Shown here: positions 9,801 through 18,135 of the stretch, piece after piece
How the letters are laid out: the number at the start of each line of letters is the position of its first letter
Numbering within the stretch: position 1 is the stretch's first letter
DNA from: Gemmobacter aquaticus
GTDB lineage: Bacteria; Pseudomonadota; Alphaproteobacteria; Rhodobacterales; Rhodobacteraceae
Assembly: GCF_007859075.1 (NCBI RefSeq)
Contig: NZ_VOAK01000025.1
Span: forward strand, 124,001-188,000
Direction of reading: 5' to 3'
Length of the DNA: 64,000 nt
Translations under genes and position numbers: made by a program
Notes under the pieces: model-generated
Seen by the model: the letters and a program-made list of their open reading frames with translations, nothing else
The model's database searches: none
Told to the model about the DNA's origin: nothing

Positions 9801-12320
9801 GTGCCGCGCGCGGCGGGCAAGGCGCTGGTGATGGTCCTGTCGGATCGGCTGGTCTCCATGCAGGCCGTGGATGTGGTCGAGGGCGAGAACCTGATCGACC
9901 TGCCCGTCACGGATGACTGGGGCGCGGGCGTCTATGTCACGGCCTCGGCCCTGCGTCCCATGGATGTGGCTGCCGGGCGCAATCCGGCGCGCGCGCTTGG
10001 GCTGACCCATGCCGCCATCGACCCAGGCCCGGCCCGGCTGGATGTTGCGGTAGAGGCCCCGGCCGAGGCCGCGCCACGCGGCCCGCTGGAGATTGCCGTC
10101 AAGGTCGCAGGAACAGAGGCCGGTGATACCGCCTTTGTCACTGTCGCCGCAGTCGATCAGGGTATCCTGAACCTGACCGGGTTCAAGGCGCCCGACCCGT
10201 CGCAGCATTACTTCGGCCAGCGCAAGCTGGGGGTCGGCATCCGTGACCTCTATGGTCGGCTCATTGACGGGCTGAACGGGGCCGAGGGCCAGGTACGTTC
10301 GGGCGGCGATGCGGGCGCACAGGCGCGGCTTCAGGCCCCCCCACCTACAGAGGAACTGGTCGCCTATTTCACCGGACCGGTACAGGTGGGCGCTGATGGG
10401 CTGGCAAGGGTCAGCTTCGATCTGCCTGCGTTCAATGGCAGCGTAAAGGTCATGGCGATTGCATGGTCTGGTCGCGCCGTCGGGCAGGCCGAGGCGGATG
10501 TGCTGGTGCGCGATCCGGTCGTGGTCACGGCATCCCTGCCGCGCTTCATGGCGCCGGGCGACGAAAGCCGCCTGCTGCTTGAGGTGGTTCACGCCAGCGG
10601 CCCCGCCGGGCGGATGAAACTTGCCGTCGCGGCCGAGGGGCTGACCCTGGGCGCCGTGCCCTCAGAGATCGATCTCGGAGAAAAGCAGAAGCAGGTCATC
10701 CGGGTTCCGGTCACCACCTCTGCCGCAGGGGTGCAATCGATCACCGTTACGCTGACCACGCCGGATGGAAAGGATCTGGTGAAGAAACTGGTTCTGCCGG
10801 TGCAGTCGAACGAGCCCGAGGTTGCGCGGATCAGCCGCTTCGATCTGGATCAGGGGCAGGAATTCACCTTCGACGCCAACGCCTTTGCCGGGATGATCCC
10901 TGGCACCGGCAAAGCCACGCTGGCGGCAGGGCCGATTGCGCGGCTGAACGTGCCGGGGCTGTTGCAGGCGCTGGATCGCTACCCCTATGGCTGTACCGAA
11001 CAGATCACCTCGCGGGCGCTGCCGCTGGTCTATTTCGACCAGGTGGCCCAGGCGATGCAGTTGCAGGGCGCCGAGAACATCGCTCTCAGGATCGAGCAGG
11101 CGGTGACCGAAATCCTGCAAAACCAGAATGCCGAAGGATCATTTGGCCTTTGGTCAGCGCCCGAATCCTCGGGGCAGGATCTGTGGCTTGACGCCTATGT
11201 AACCGATTTCCTCAGCCGCGCGCGGGCACAGGGCTACAAGGTGCCCGACCTCGCCTTCCGCAACGCGCTCGACAACCTGCGAAATCAGGTGAACTACTAC
11301 GCCGATTTCGATCAGGGCGGGCAGGATCTGGCCTATGCGCTGCTGGTTCTGGCACGCGAGGGCGCGGCAGCCATCGGTGATCTGCGCTACTATGCCGATG
11401 TGAAGGGCGATGCCTTTGCCACGGCGCTGGCACAGGCGCAGATCGGGGCGGCGCTTGCGGCCTATGGCGATCCGACACGGGCTGACGCGATGTTCCGCAA
11501 GGCGCAGGCGCGGCTCGACGCGGCGGTGCCCGAAACCGAGCAGGTGTTCCGCGCCGATTTCGGCACCGACCTGCGCGACAACGCTGCCGTGCTGACGCTG
11601 GCGGCTGAGGCCGGGTCTGAGGCCGTCAACCGGGATGAGCTGATCAACCGCATTGCCACGGACACGGGCCTCTCCACACAGGAAAGCGTCTGGACGCTTC
11701 TCGCTTCGAACGCGCTGATCGACGGGGCGGGGGCTGGGATCACGATCAACGGCCAACCGGCGGAAGGGGCGCCAGTGCGGGTGGTGCGTGATGGCGACGC
11801 GCCGGTGACGGTGGCCAATGGCGGTGACAAGACCTTCCTGACCGTCACCACATGGGGCATCCCGTCCGAGCCGTTGACGGCCGGTGGCAATGGCTATGCG
11901 ATCACGCGCACCTATTACACGCTCGATGGTCAGGCAGCTTCGCTTGACGCCTTGCGCGTGGGCGACCGGCTTGTCGCGGTGCTGGAGGTCACGCCCTTTG
12001 GCCGCGGCGAGGCGCGGCTTATGGTGAACGACCCACTGCCCGCAGGCTTCGAGATCGACAACCCCAACCTGATCGGCGGCGGCAATGTGCAGGCGCTCGA
12101 TTGGCTGGGGCTTGAGGCCGAGGCCACGCATAGCGAGTTCCGGCAGGATCGGTTCCTGACGGCGATCGACCGCAGCGACAATGCGCCGTTCCGTCTGGCC
12201 TATGTGGTGCGGGCGGTCTCGCCGGGGGTGTTTACCCATCCCGCCGCCTCGGTCGAGGATATGTACCGCCCGTCCTTCCGCGCCCAAAGCGGCACCGGAC
12301 GGATCGCGATTGCCGAGTGA
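6876..12320 (+). CDS. Alpha-2-macroglobulin family protein with PAN-like N-terminal module
   Basis: The 1814-residue protein is a bacterial alpha-2-macroglobulin, a periplasmic protease trap thought to protect the cell after the envelope is breached. The start at 6876 has an ideal AGGAGG seven bases upstream and yields a signal peptide (about residues 1-25, ending PMGLAQ). A cysteine-containing PAN/apple-like segment (about 35-95, EACQRACLADQRCTHFTF) follows, then several macroglobulin beta-sandwich modules and the thioester motif PYGCTEQ with Cys near 1373 and Gln three residues on. The intact thioester means covalent capture of proteases is likely. pbpC overlaps its stop codon, reproducing the well-known pairing with a peptidoglycan repair synthase. 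There is no lipobox at the signal cleavage site, unlike E. coli YfhM. Confidence 0.95.
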   Translation: MAILRRATAVLAIVAGFVVAPMGLAQDLVPAKRFVVTQDADLPGGDLSTQLDTTIEACQRACLADQRCTHFTFNTRNGSCFIKANPGKPAFYQGAFSARVVATNPEVLSAVPARRAELSFLGDGDIAAALDQARGLGNRHTSGAWSDAEHLESARQAEVAGNLVGASDFAGAAAAASDRAAVWVEYARLLLAAGQADQNNATDYQSRALSASVNAYLRGPGKPVRHNALVQMALALEAQGRGGEMVKALRLAQATLPRDDTAAALDEAAGKYGFRVLETDVQSDNANPRVCVNMSEDLVESGLDYTPYVQLPEPGLTVAPAGWRQLCIEGVSHGQRYAFTFREGLPSADGQALAKSVSITAYVRDRAPGVRFAGRAYVLPKTAEAALPVVTVNTEKLDLAVFRVSDRNILRAVQNGYLDMPLAEYQEYGFTGDVGEELWKGTATVAQEVNRDVTTRLPMAEALQGLGAGIYALKASVPGVDPYAVPAAWQWFVVSDLGITSLSGTDGLHVILRSLATAEAKPGVTVQLLSRANNVLAEAVTDETGLARFDAGLARGTGGAAPAMLVAREGEGDLAFLSLTDPEFDLSDRGVEGREPAGPIDVFLSTDRGAYRAGETVYATALTRDPQARAIEGVPLTALFKRPDGVEYARSQAPDAGMGGHVFAHPISGSAPRGVWRMEVYADLEAQPLASQTFLVEDFLPERIDYSLTLPDTPLSLGDVAEIGVEAKYLFGAPGADLAIEGEVLLRAAAGLPQFPGFVFGRHDQPFDARMEAIAPGTRTDAAGRATVAAALPEADDPGRPLEARFTLRIAEGSGRPVERRVERILAPTSPMIGVKPLFDGEVPEGAEARFQLIGIGADAAPEPMKVAWELTRIETRYQWYQYSGNWNWEPVTTRTRVTKGTADLAGAPVEIAAPVTWGEYELAVSRVDGRPAETSTTFFAGWYAPADTTSTPDTLELSLDKPAYKPGDVAQLRLVPRAAGKALVMVLSDRLVSMQAVDVVEGENLIDLPVTDDWGAGVYVTASALRPMDVAAGRNPARALGLTHAAIDPGPARLDVAVEAPAEAAPRGPLEIAVKVAGTEAGDTAFVTVAAVDQGILNLTGFKAPDPSQHYFGQRKLGVGIRDLYGRLIDGLNGAEGQVRSGGDAGAQARLQAPPPTEELVAYFTGPVQVGADGLARVSFDLPAFNGSVKVMAIAWSGRAVGQAEADVLVRDPVVVTASLPRFMAPGDESRLLLEVVHASGPAGRMKLAVAAEGLTLGAVPSEIDLGEKQKQVIRVPVTTSAAGVQSITVTLTTPDGKDLVKKLVLPVQSNEPEVARISRFDLDQGQEFTFDANAFAGMIPGTGKATLAAGPIARLNVPGLLQALDRYPYGCTEQITSRALPLVYFDQVAQAMQLQGAENIALRIEQAVTEILQNQNAEGSFGLWSAPESSGQDLWLDAYVTDFLSRARAQGYKVPDLAFRNALDNLRNQVNYYADFDQGGQDLAYALLVLAREGAAAIGDLRYYADVKGDAFATALAQAQIGAALAAYGDPTRADAMFRKAQARLDAAVPETEQVFRADFGTDLRDNAAVLTLAAEAGSEAVNRDELINRIATDTGLSTQESVWTLLASNALIDGAGAGITINGQPAEGAPVRVVRDGDAPVTVANGGDKTFLTVTTWGIPSEPLTAGGNGYAITRTYYTLDGQAASLDALRVGDRLVAVLEVTPFGRGEARLMVNDPLPAGFEIDNPNLIGGGNVQALDWLGLEAEATHSEFRQDRFLTAIDRSDNAPFRLAYVVRAVSPGVFTHPAASVEDMYRPSFRAQSGTGRIAIAE

Positions 12321-14350
12321 TGCGCGCCCGTTGGCCCCTTGTGCTAGCCGCCGCCCTCTGGACGGCTGCGGCTGGCATGGACCGGGCGCGTGACTGGATT
12401 GCTGCGACAGAGCTGCCCGACCTGACGCTGCCCACCTCGGTCGAGGTGGTTGATCGCAAGGGCGAGCTTCTGCGCGCCTATACCGTCTCGGACGGACGCT
12501 GGCGCATGCAGGTGACACCTGACGCGGTGGATGCCGATTACCTTGCCATGCTGGTTGCCTATGAGGACAAGCGGTTCTGGCAGCATTCCGGGGTTGACTG
12601 GACCGCGATCCTGCGGGCCGGAGTGCAGGCCTTGCGCAATGGCCGGGTCGTCTCGGGCGGATCGACCCTGACAATGCAGGTTGCCCGACTGCTGGAGGAG
12701 AGCGGCACAGGCAAGGTCGGGGGCAAGCTGCGTCAGATGCGCGTGGCGCTGGCATTGGAACGGCAACTTGCCAAGACGCAGATCCTGCAGCTTTACCTGC
12801 AACTCGCGCCTTATGGCGGGAACATCGAAGGGGTACGCGCGGCAAGCCTGTCCTATCTGGGCAAAGAGCCCGCGCGGCTGACCCCGGCCGAGGCAGCACT
12901 TCTGGTGGCGATCCCGCAAGCCCCGGAAAGCCGCCGCCCGGATCGCCACCCTGACCGCGCCGTTGCCGCGCGCGACCGCGTTCTGGCGCGGGCCAGACGT
13001 GACGGCGTGATTTCAGCCGAGGAGGCCGAGGCCACGACAGGGGAACGCGTGCCCCGCGCGCGCCGTCCGGTTCCGATGCTGGCGCCGCATCTGGCTGACC
13101 GTGTGGTCAGGGCCGCCCCCGGCGTGCCGCGCCATGTGCTGACGCTGGATGCGGGGCTGCAACGTGCGCTCGAGGCGCTTGCCCGGCAGGCGGTCGAAGG
13201 GCGCGGCGATCAGTTGCAGATCGGGATTCTGGCGGCCGATCACCGCTCGGGCGAGATCCTGGCCTCGGTGGGCTCGGCGGGGTTTCTGGCCGACCGGCGG
13301 CAGGGCTTTGTCGACATGACAGAGGCGCTCCGCTCGCCCGGCTCGACCTTGAAGCCCTTGGTCTATGGCTTGGCCTTTGACGAGGGGCTGGCCCATCCCG
13401 AAACCATGATCGACGACAAGCCGGTGAATTTCGGCACCTATGCGCCGCAGAACTTTGACAAGATGTGGCGCGGCACGATCCGCCTGCGCGAGGCGCTGCA
13501 GCTGTCGCTCAACATCCCTGTCGTGCTGCTGACCGAGGCCTTGGGCCCTGCAAAGGTCATCGCCGCCATGCGCCGCGCGGGCATGCAGCCCATGCTCAAG
13601 GGCGATGAGCCGGGCCTTGCGATCAGCCTGGGTGGTGTCGGCGTCACCCTGCACGACATGGTGCAGCTTTATGCGGCCATTGCGCGCGGCGGGGTTGCGC
13701 TGCCCCTACGCCATTCCGGCGAAGGCGCCGAGGGGCAGCGCGTTATGTCCGAGGTTGCCGCTTGGCAGGTGACCGATATCCTCGCCGGATTGCCGCCCCC
13801 GCCGGGTGCGCCGGAAAATCGGCTGGCCTACAAGACCGGCACGTCCTACGGCCACCGCGACGCCTGGGCCATCGGTTTTGACGGGCGCTACGTTGTGGGC
13901 GTCTGGATGGGACGGGCTGATGGCACGCCGGTTCCGGGGGCCTTCGGGGCCGAGGTGGCCGCACCCGTACTCTTTCAGGCGATGGGCCGGATCAGCCGTG
14001 GACTTGTCCCCTTGCCGCCCGCGCCAAAGGCCACGCTTCTGGTCTCGAACGCCGAACTGCCACAGCCGCTGCGCCGGTTCCGGTCGCGCAATGCGGCCTT
14101 CCAGCCGGTCGATCCGCCGGTTGTGACCTTCCCGCCTGAGGGGGCCGAAGTGGAGCGGCTGGATGGGCAGCTTCTGGTCAAGCTGCGCGGTGGCACGGCG
14201 CCCTTCACGCTGATGGCCGACGGCCTTCCCCTGCGTACCGGCCTGCGAAGCCGCGAGGCGATGCTCGACATGCCGGGCGCGGGGTTCGTGACGCTGAGTG
14301 TGATTGACGCGGAAGGGCGCTCCTCCCGCGTCAGGTTGCGTCTGAAGTAG
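12320..14350 (+). CDS. pbpC: Penicillin-binding protein 1C
   Basis: The product is about 676 residues, a bifunctional class A penicillin-binding protein that polymerises glycan strands and carries a transpeptidase-like domain. It has an N-terminal membrane anchor, a glycosyltransferase domain (EDKRFWQHSGVDW; GGSTLTMQVARLL) and a transpeptidase domain with SPGSTLKP (active Ser near 342), SLN and KTGT motifs. The C-terminal PBP1C extension (after about residue 585) is present. The ATG at 12320 overlaps the upstream stop as TGATG, and a GTG one codon earlier is also possible. Coupling with the alpha-2-macroglobulin gene supports a joint envelope-repair role. Confidence 0.95.
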   Translation: MRARWPLVLAAALWTAAAGMDRARDWIAATELPDLTLPTSVEVVDRKGELLRAYTVSDGRWRMQVTPDAVDADYLAMLVAYEDKRFWQHSGVDWTAILRAGVQALRNGRVVSGGSTLTMQVARLLEESGTGKVGGKLRQMRVALALERQLAKTQILQLYLQLAPYGGNIEGVRAASLSYLGKEPARLTPAEAALLVAIPQAPESRRPDRHPDRAVAARDRVLARARRDGVISAEEAEATTGERVPRARRPVPMLAPHLADRVVRAAPGVPRHVLTLDAGLQRALEALARQAVEGRGDQLQIGILAADHRSGEILASVGSAGFLADRRQGFVDMTEALRSPGSTLKPLVYGLAFDEGLAHPETMIDDKPVNFGTYAPQNFDKMWRGTIRLREALQLSLNIPVVLLTEALGPAKVIAAMRRAGMQPMLKGDEPGLAISLGGVGVTLHDMVQLYAAIARGGVALPLRHSGEGAEGQRVMSEVAAWQVTDILAGLPPPPGAPENRLAYKTGTSYGHRDAWAIGFDGRYVVGVWMGRADGTPVPGAFGAEVAAPVLFQAMGRISRGLVPLPPAPKATLLVSNAELPQPLRRFRSRNAAFQPVDPPVVTFPPEGAEVERLDGQLLVKLRGGTAPFTLMADGLPLRTGLRSREAMLDMPGAGFVTLSVIDAEGRSSRVRLRLK

Positions 14351-14351
14351 G

Positions 14352-15527
14352 TCAGGCGCGCTCAAGCGCGATGGCGATGCCCTGACCGCCACCAATGCAC
14401 ATGGTGACGATGGCACGGCGACCGCCCGTACGCTCCAGCTCGGCAATCGCCTTGACCGTCAGGATGGCGCCCGTCGCCCCGACCGGATGGCCAAGCGCGA
14501 TTGCGCCGCCATTCGGGTTCACCTTGGCGGGATCGAGGCCCAGTTCCTTCGAGACCGCGAGCGCCTGCGCGGCAAAAGCCTCGTTCGATTCGATCAGGTC
14601 GAAATCAGAGATGCCGAGGCCCGTGCGGTCGAGCAGTTGCCGCACAGCCGGGATGGGGCCAAGCCCCATGACCTGCGGGCGCACCCCCGCCACCGAATAG
14701 CCAAGGATGCGCGCCCGCGGGGCAAGTCCTGCGCGTTTGGCCGCATCGGCCCGCGCCAGAACCAGCGCCGCCGCGCCATCGTTGATGCCCGAGGCATTGC
14801 CGGCGGTCACTGTGCCATCCTTCTGGAATACCGCCTTCAACCCGGCCAGCGCCTCGGGCGTGGTGGCCTTGGGATGCTCGTCGGTATCAAAGACCACGGT
14901 GCCCTTGCGGCCAGCGATCTCGATCGGGGCGATCTGGTCCTTGAAGTAGCCAGCCGCGATGGCGCGGGCCGCACGGGTCTGGCTTTCCAGCGCAAAGGCA
15001 TCCTGATCGGCCCGGCTGATCCCGCATTCCGCCGCGACGTTTTCCGCCGTCACCCCCATGTGGCCGGTGCCAAAGGGGCAGGTCAGCGCGCCGGTCATCA
15101 TGTCAAGCGCGCGGGTATCACCCATCTTCTGACCCCAGCGGGCCGACTGCAGGATGAAGGGCGACCGGCTCATGCATTCCGCGCCGCCCGCCAGCGCGAA
15201 ATCCGCGTCCCCCAGCATCAGCGCCTGCGTGGCCGAAACGATGGCCTGCGCGCCAGATCCGCACAGCCGGTTGACGTTCATCGCCGGCGTCGCATCCGGC
15301 ACGCCCGCCCCGATTGCTGCGACCCGCGACAGATACATGTCGCGCGGTTCGGTGTTGATGACGTGGCCAAAGACGGTAGCCCCGATCTGTGCGGGATCGA
15401 TCCCGGCACGGGCAATCGCCGCCTTTGCGGCATGGGTTGCCAGATCGATCGGCGCAAAGCCCGCGAGGCTGCCACCAAAGGTGCCAATCGGCGTGCGGGC
15501 GCCAGAAAGAATGACGATGTCGGTCAT
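14352..15527 (-). CDS. Acetyl-CoA C-acyltransferase (thiolase)
   Basis: The 391-residue protein is a full-length thiolase that condenses or cleaves acyl-CoA thioesters. The nucleophilic Cys is C89 in NRLCGSGAQ, the conserved His lies in GHPVGATGA, and the second catalytic Cys is C377 in CIGGGQG. Length and sequence fit the biosynthetic/AtoB-like group (acetyl-CoA acetyltransferase), but degradative thiolases are close enough that chain-length preference is uncertain. The protein should be cytosolic and act in beta-oxidation, PHB synthesis or ketone-body-type metabolism. It is convergent with pbpC with only one base between them. Its promoter region contains a TCAC/GTGA inverted repeat. Confidence 0.95.
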   Translation of the reverse strand: MTDIVILSGARTPIGTFGGSLAGFAPIDLATHAAKAAIARAGIDPAQIGATVFGHVINTEPRDMYLSRVAAIGAGVPDATPAMNVNRLCGSGAQAIVSATQALMLGDADFALAGGAECMSRSPFILQSARWGQKMGDTRALDMMTGALTCPFGTGHMGVTAENVAAECGISRADQDAFALESQTRAARAIAAGYFKDQIAPIEIAGRKGTVVFDTDEHPKATTPEALAGLKAVFQKDGTVTAGNASGINDGAAALVLARADAAKRAGLAPRARILGYSVAGVRPQVMGLGPIPAVRQLLDRTGLGISDFDLIESNEAFAAQALAVSKELGLDPAKVNPNGGAIALGHPVGATGAILTVKAIAELERTGGRRAIVTMCIGGGQGIAIALERA

Positions 15528-15575
15528 GAAAGAGCCTTTCCCTGTAGTCTGGTCAACACTGGCTGCGCGCGCCCT

Positions 15576-15591
15576 GTCACGCGAGTGTGAC
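15576..15591. promoter_or_regulatory. Inverted repeat between thiolase and MFS genes
   Basis: GTCAC, six bases, GTGAC form a short dyad about 50 bp upstream of the thiolase start and about 100 bp upstream of the divergent MFS gene. It could be an operator for either gene; the binding protein is not identifiable. Confidence 0.3.
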
Positions 15592-15687
15592 GTTGCGTCG
15601 GCCTATCGCGCAAGTGTGGTAAAGGGGCGGCGGTTGACTTCCGCCGATGGGCAGACGAAGAGGCGCGCAGCGCGACAGGAGCCGACG

Positions 15688-16800
15688 ATGACCGAGATGC
15701 AGAAAGGCCGGATACAACTTCTGCTGGCCGGCATGGCGACCTTCTTGCTGATGGGGGCTTTGCAGGCTGTCTATGGTCCGGCACTGCCGGTGATCGCACG
15801 CGAAACCGGACGCGCGGTCGCCGACGTCTCAATCCTGTTCACCGTGCATTGGGTTGGTTCCGCCGCGGGTGTCGCGGCCATGTTCGCTCTTGGCCGGCGG
15901 ATGACACCACGGATGCTGGTCGCGGTCATGGCGCTCGGCGCGGTGCTGCTCGGCCTCGGTTGGGGGTGGCCGGTGACGCTGCTTGGGGCGAGCCTTGCGG
16001 GATTCGGACAGGGATGCGCCGCGGTCGTCTTCAACCCGCGTCTGCTTGCACTGTTCGGGCGGCGCGGCCCTGCGATGTTGAGCATGATCAACGCGATCTT
16101 CGGCGCAGGGGCCATTCTCGCGCCCCTGGCCTTCGTAATGATGGGCGGCGCCTATGGGCTGGTGTTTCTGGCGGTCGGTGTTTCTCTTCTGATCGTGGCG
16201 GCAGGGGCGCAGGACGTGGGCCGCCCGCCGGTCGAAACCTCTACCGCCCCCTTGCGCGCCGATTGGGCGATTCTCGCCTTTGGCGCCTTCGGCATCGGGT
16301 TCGAGGCGGTGCTGATCGGGCTTGGCCCCTCGGCACTTGTGCGTAACGGATACTCCGAGGCCGCAGCGGCCGAGTTCCTGAGCGCCTTTTTCATGGCCTT
16401 CCTGCTGGCGCGCACCGTTCTGACCTTTGCCGCGCACCGGATTGCACCCTTCACGCTTTACGCGCTGTCGATCACGGGTGTCGCCGTCTCGATGCTTCTG
16501 GCGCTTGCACTGCCGCCGGGTTGGCCGTTCGTTGCGGCGGGTGCCTTTGCCTCGTTGATCTTCCCCGCCTATTTCGTCGAGGGCATGGCGCGGATGGGCC
16601 ATGGCCCGCGCGTCTCGCCCCTGATCATCGCGGGTGGGCTTGTCGGCGGAATCGGCATGCCCTTCGTGCTGGCGCGGGTGGCCGAGGTCATGGGGCCGAA
16701 CGGTCTGTTCCTTTTGCTTGCAGGTCTTGCCAGTGCAACGGCAGTTGTGGCGCTGTTTGTCTTGATCCAGCGCAGCGGCGCACGCACGGCCACGCCCTGA
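15688..16800 (+). CDS. MFS transporter
   Basis: The product is 370 residues from the ATG at 15688, which has ACAGGAG upstream; the open frame extends further back but through the thiolase antisense region, with no ribosome site. About 11-12 hydrophobic segments alternate with short loops, and the first half has FALGRRMTPRML, an MFS-like loop between helices 2 and 3. It is a secondary transporter of the inner membrane. The compact size and lack of long loops suggest a drug/metabolite or sugar-type carrier; the substrate cannot be assigned. It is convergent with the phosphatase gene and divergent from the thiolase gene. Confidence 0.9.
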   Translation: MTEMQKGRIQLLLAGMATFLLMGALQAVYGPALPVIARETGRAVADVSILFTVHWVGSAAGVAAMFALGRRMTPRMLVAVMALGAVLLGLGWGWPVTLLGASLAGFGQGCAAVVFNPRLLALFGRRGPAMLSMINAIFGAGAILAPLAFVMMGGAYGLVFLAVGVSLLIVAAGAQDVGRPPVETSTAPLRADWAILAFGAFGIGFEAVLIGLGPSALVRNGYSEAAAAEFLSAFFMAFLLARTVLTFAAHRIAPFTLYALSITGVAVSMLLALALPPGWPFVAAGAFASLIFPAYFVEGMARMGHGPRVSPLIIAGGLVGGIGMPFVLARVAEVMGPNGLFLLLAGLASATAVVALFVLIQRSGARTATP

Positions 16801-16806
16801 TCCGGC

Positions 16807-17535
16807 TTACGGGTCCAGCGGCAGGCGCCCCGCGTCGGTCAACAGGAAGGCCCGGCGCCCTTCGATAGCCACCGCGGAAAGCGGGCCACCATAGGCCGCC
16901 CCGCTATCGAGGTTCAGGCGGTTGCCGTAATGCGTCGCCCGGTCCAGTGCGGTATGGCCGTGCACGATCAGGTGCCCATGGTCGCGGGTATCGGAAAGAA
17001 ACGGCTCACGGATCCAGACAAGATCGGTTTCCGCCTGATCCGACAGGGGCACGCCGGGGCGGATCCCGGCATGGACAAAGGCGCAGTCACCGAATTGCAG
17101 GTGCAGTGGCAGAGACTCCAGCCAGTCACGATGCACCTTTGGAACTGCCCCGATGGCGTCGGCATGTACGCCTGCCATGGGGCGGTCGCCGGGCGCGTGT
17201 ACACCATATGAGGCAAGCGTCGCCGCACCGCCAAGGCGCGGGTGCAGCCAGCTCAGGTCTGAGCGCAGGCCGGGCTCGGGCTCGGCCGGATCATCCAGAA
17301 AGCGCAGGAACATCCGGTCATGGTTGCCCAGCAGAACATGCCAGTCGGCCCCCGCGGTCTGCCCACGCATCAGATGATCGATCACGCCACGGCTGTCAGG
17401 CCCGCGGTCGACCAGATCGCCCACATGAATGACGGGTGCGGCGCCGTTCTCGGCCATGTCACGGTCAATCAGCGCATGCGCGGCCTCCAGCAGAGACAGG
17501 TGGCCGTGGATGTCCCCGATGGCATAGGCGCGCAT
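16807..17535 (-). CDS. Metallophosphoesterase (serine/threonine phosphatase-like)
   Basis: The 242-residue protein is a cytosolic dimetal phosphoesterase of the PPP-type calcineurin superfamily. The signature blocks appear in order: GDIHGH near residue 7, GDLVDRGPDSRG, LGNHD and HGHTALD. Start 17535 was chosen because the family always begins a few residues before GDIHG; the longer open frame has no homology-like content. It could be a protein phosphatase (PrpA-like) or a nucleotide phosphatase; substrate specificity is unresolved. It is divergent from the ModE-like gene. Confidence 0.92.
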   Translation of the reverse strand: MRAYAIGDIHGHLSLLEAAHALIDRDMAENGAAPVIHVGDLVDRGPDSRGVIDHLMRGQTAGADWHVLLGNHDRMFLRFLDDPAEPEPGLRSDLSWLHPRLGGAATLASYGVHAPGDRPMAGVHADAIGAVPKVHRDWLESLPLHLQFGDCAFVHAGIRPGVPLSDQAETDLVWIREPFLSDTRDHGHLIVHGHTALDRATHYGNRLNLDSGAAYGGPLSAVAIEGRRAFLLTDAGRLPLDP

Positions 17536-17695
17536 GATCCGACTCGTTTGCTGCGGTTGCGCAGGGACCCTAGGTCGCCCGAGCGGGGATTGTAAGGGCG
17601 GGAATTGTAAGGGCCCGCCGATCCCGCGCCGCTGGATCGCTTGTCGGGGCACGAGGCGCATTGATCCCGCCGTCCCGGCAGGCCAGACTGCAGGC

Positions 17696-18073
17696 ATGAC
17701 TGATGCAGACCCCTCCATTGGGCTCTTCCTGCGGCTCTTGTTCAACGGGACCAGATTTGGCCCCGGAAAGGCGCAATTGCTGCGCGGCATCCGCGACACC
17801 GGCTCCATCTCTTCGGCCGGGCGGGCGATGGGGATGAGCTACAAGCGCGCATGGTCGCTGGTCGAAGAGATGAATGCGGCCTTCGTCGCCCCTCTGGTCG
17901 AAACCGCGCGCGGCGGTGCCGGGGGGGGCGGGGCGCGCCTGACCGAGACCGGGGCCGAGGTTCTGATGCGGTATGAGGCAGTTCTTGAGGCGACACGCAG
18001 CGCAGGTGCGGGGGATATTGCGGCGCTGACGGGCCTGCTGCGCCCAAGGTCGGATATATCTGGCGGGAAATAG
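17696..18073 (+). CDS. modE: Short ModE-like molybdate-responsive HTH regulator
   Basis: The product is about 125 residues. The winged-helix HTH is visible in QLLRGIRDTGSISSAGRAMG followed by MSYKRAWSLVEEMN, a hallmark of ModE N-terminal domains. A glycine-rich turn (GGAGGGGARL) and a closing helix complete the DNA-binding unit. Full-length E. coli ModE (about 260 residues) also has two molybdate-binding TOBE repeats; these are absent, so this protein either senses molybdenum through a partner or works constitutively. It sits directly upstream of modABC and 27 bp before a ModE-like palindrome, so repression of molybdate uptake when Mo is sufficient is the natural inference. The symbol is by analogy. 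Confidence 0.85.
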   Translation: MTDADPSIGLFLRLLFNGTRFGPGKAQLLRGIRDTGSISSAGRAMGMSYKRAWSLVEEMNAAFVAPLVETARGGAGGGGARLTETGAEVLMRYEAVLEATRSAGAGDIAALTGLLRPRSDISGGK

Positions 18074-18099
18074 CGCTTGCCAAGGGGCGAGGAGCGACG

Positions 18100-18121
18100 G
18101 ATATGTTTATGGGAACATATC
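18100..18121. promoter_or_regulatory. Candidate ModE (Mo-box) operator upstream of modA
   Basis: A perfect inverted repeat GATATGTT, spacer TATGGG, AACATATC lies 14 bp before the modA start. AT-rich half-sites around TAT with a 6-base spacer are typical of ModE boxes, although the exact consensus differs between species. A separate 8-bp palindrome GATATATC sits at 18053-18060, inside the end of the regulator gene. Confidence 0.6.
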
Positions 18122-18135
18122 GAAAGGGAAGCCCC

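Noticed and set aside
7509-10592. Very long open frame on the minus strand opposite the alpha-2-macroglobulin gene
   Set aside because: It is an artefact of GC-rich codon use; the translated sequence is Arg/Gly/His-rich with no recognisable domain, while the plus frame has a signal peptide, thioester and ribosome site.
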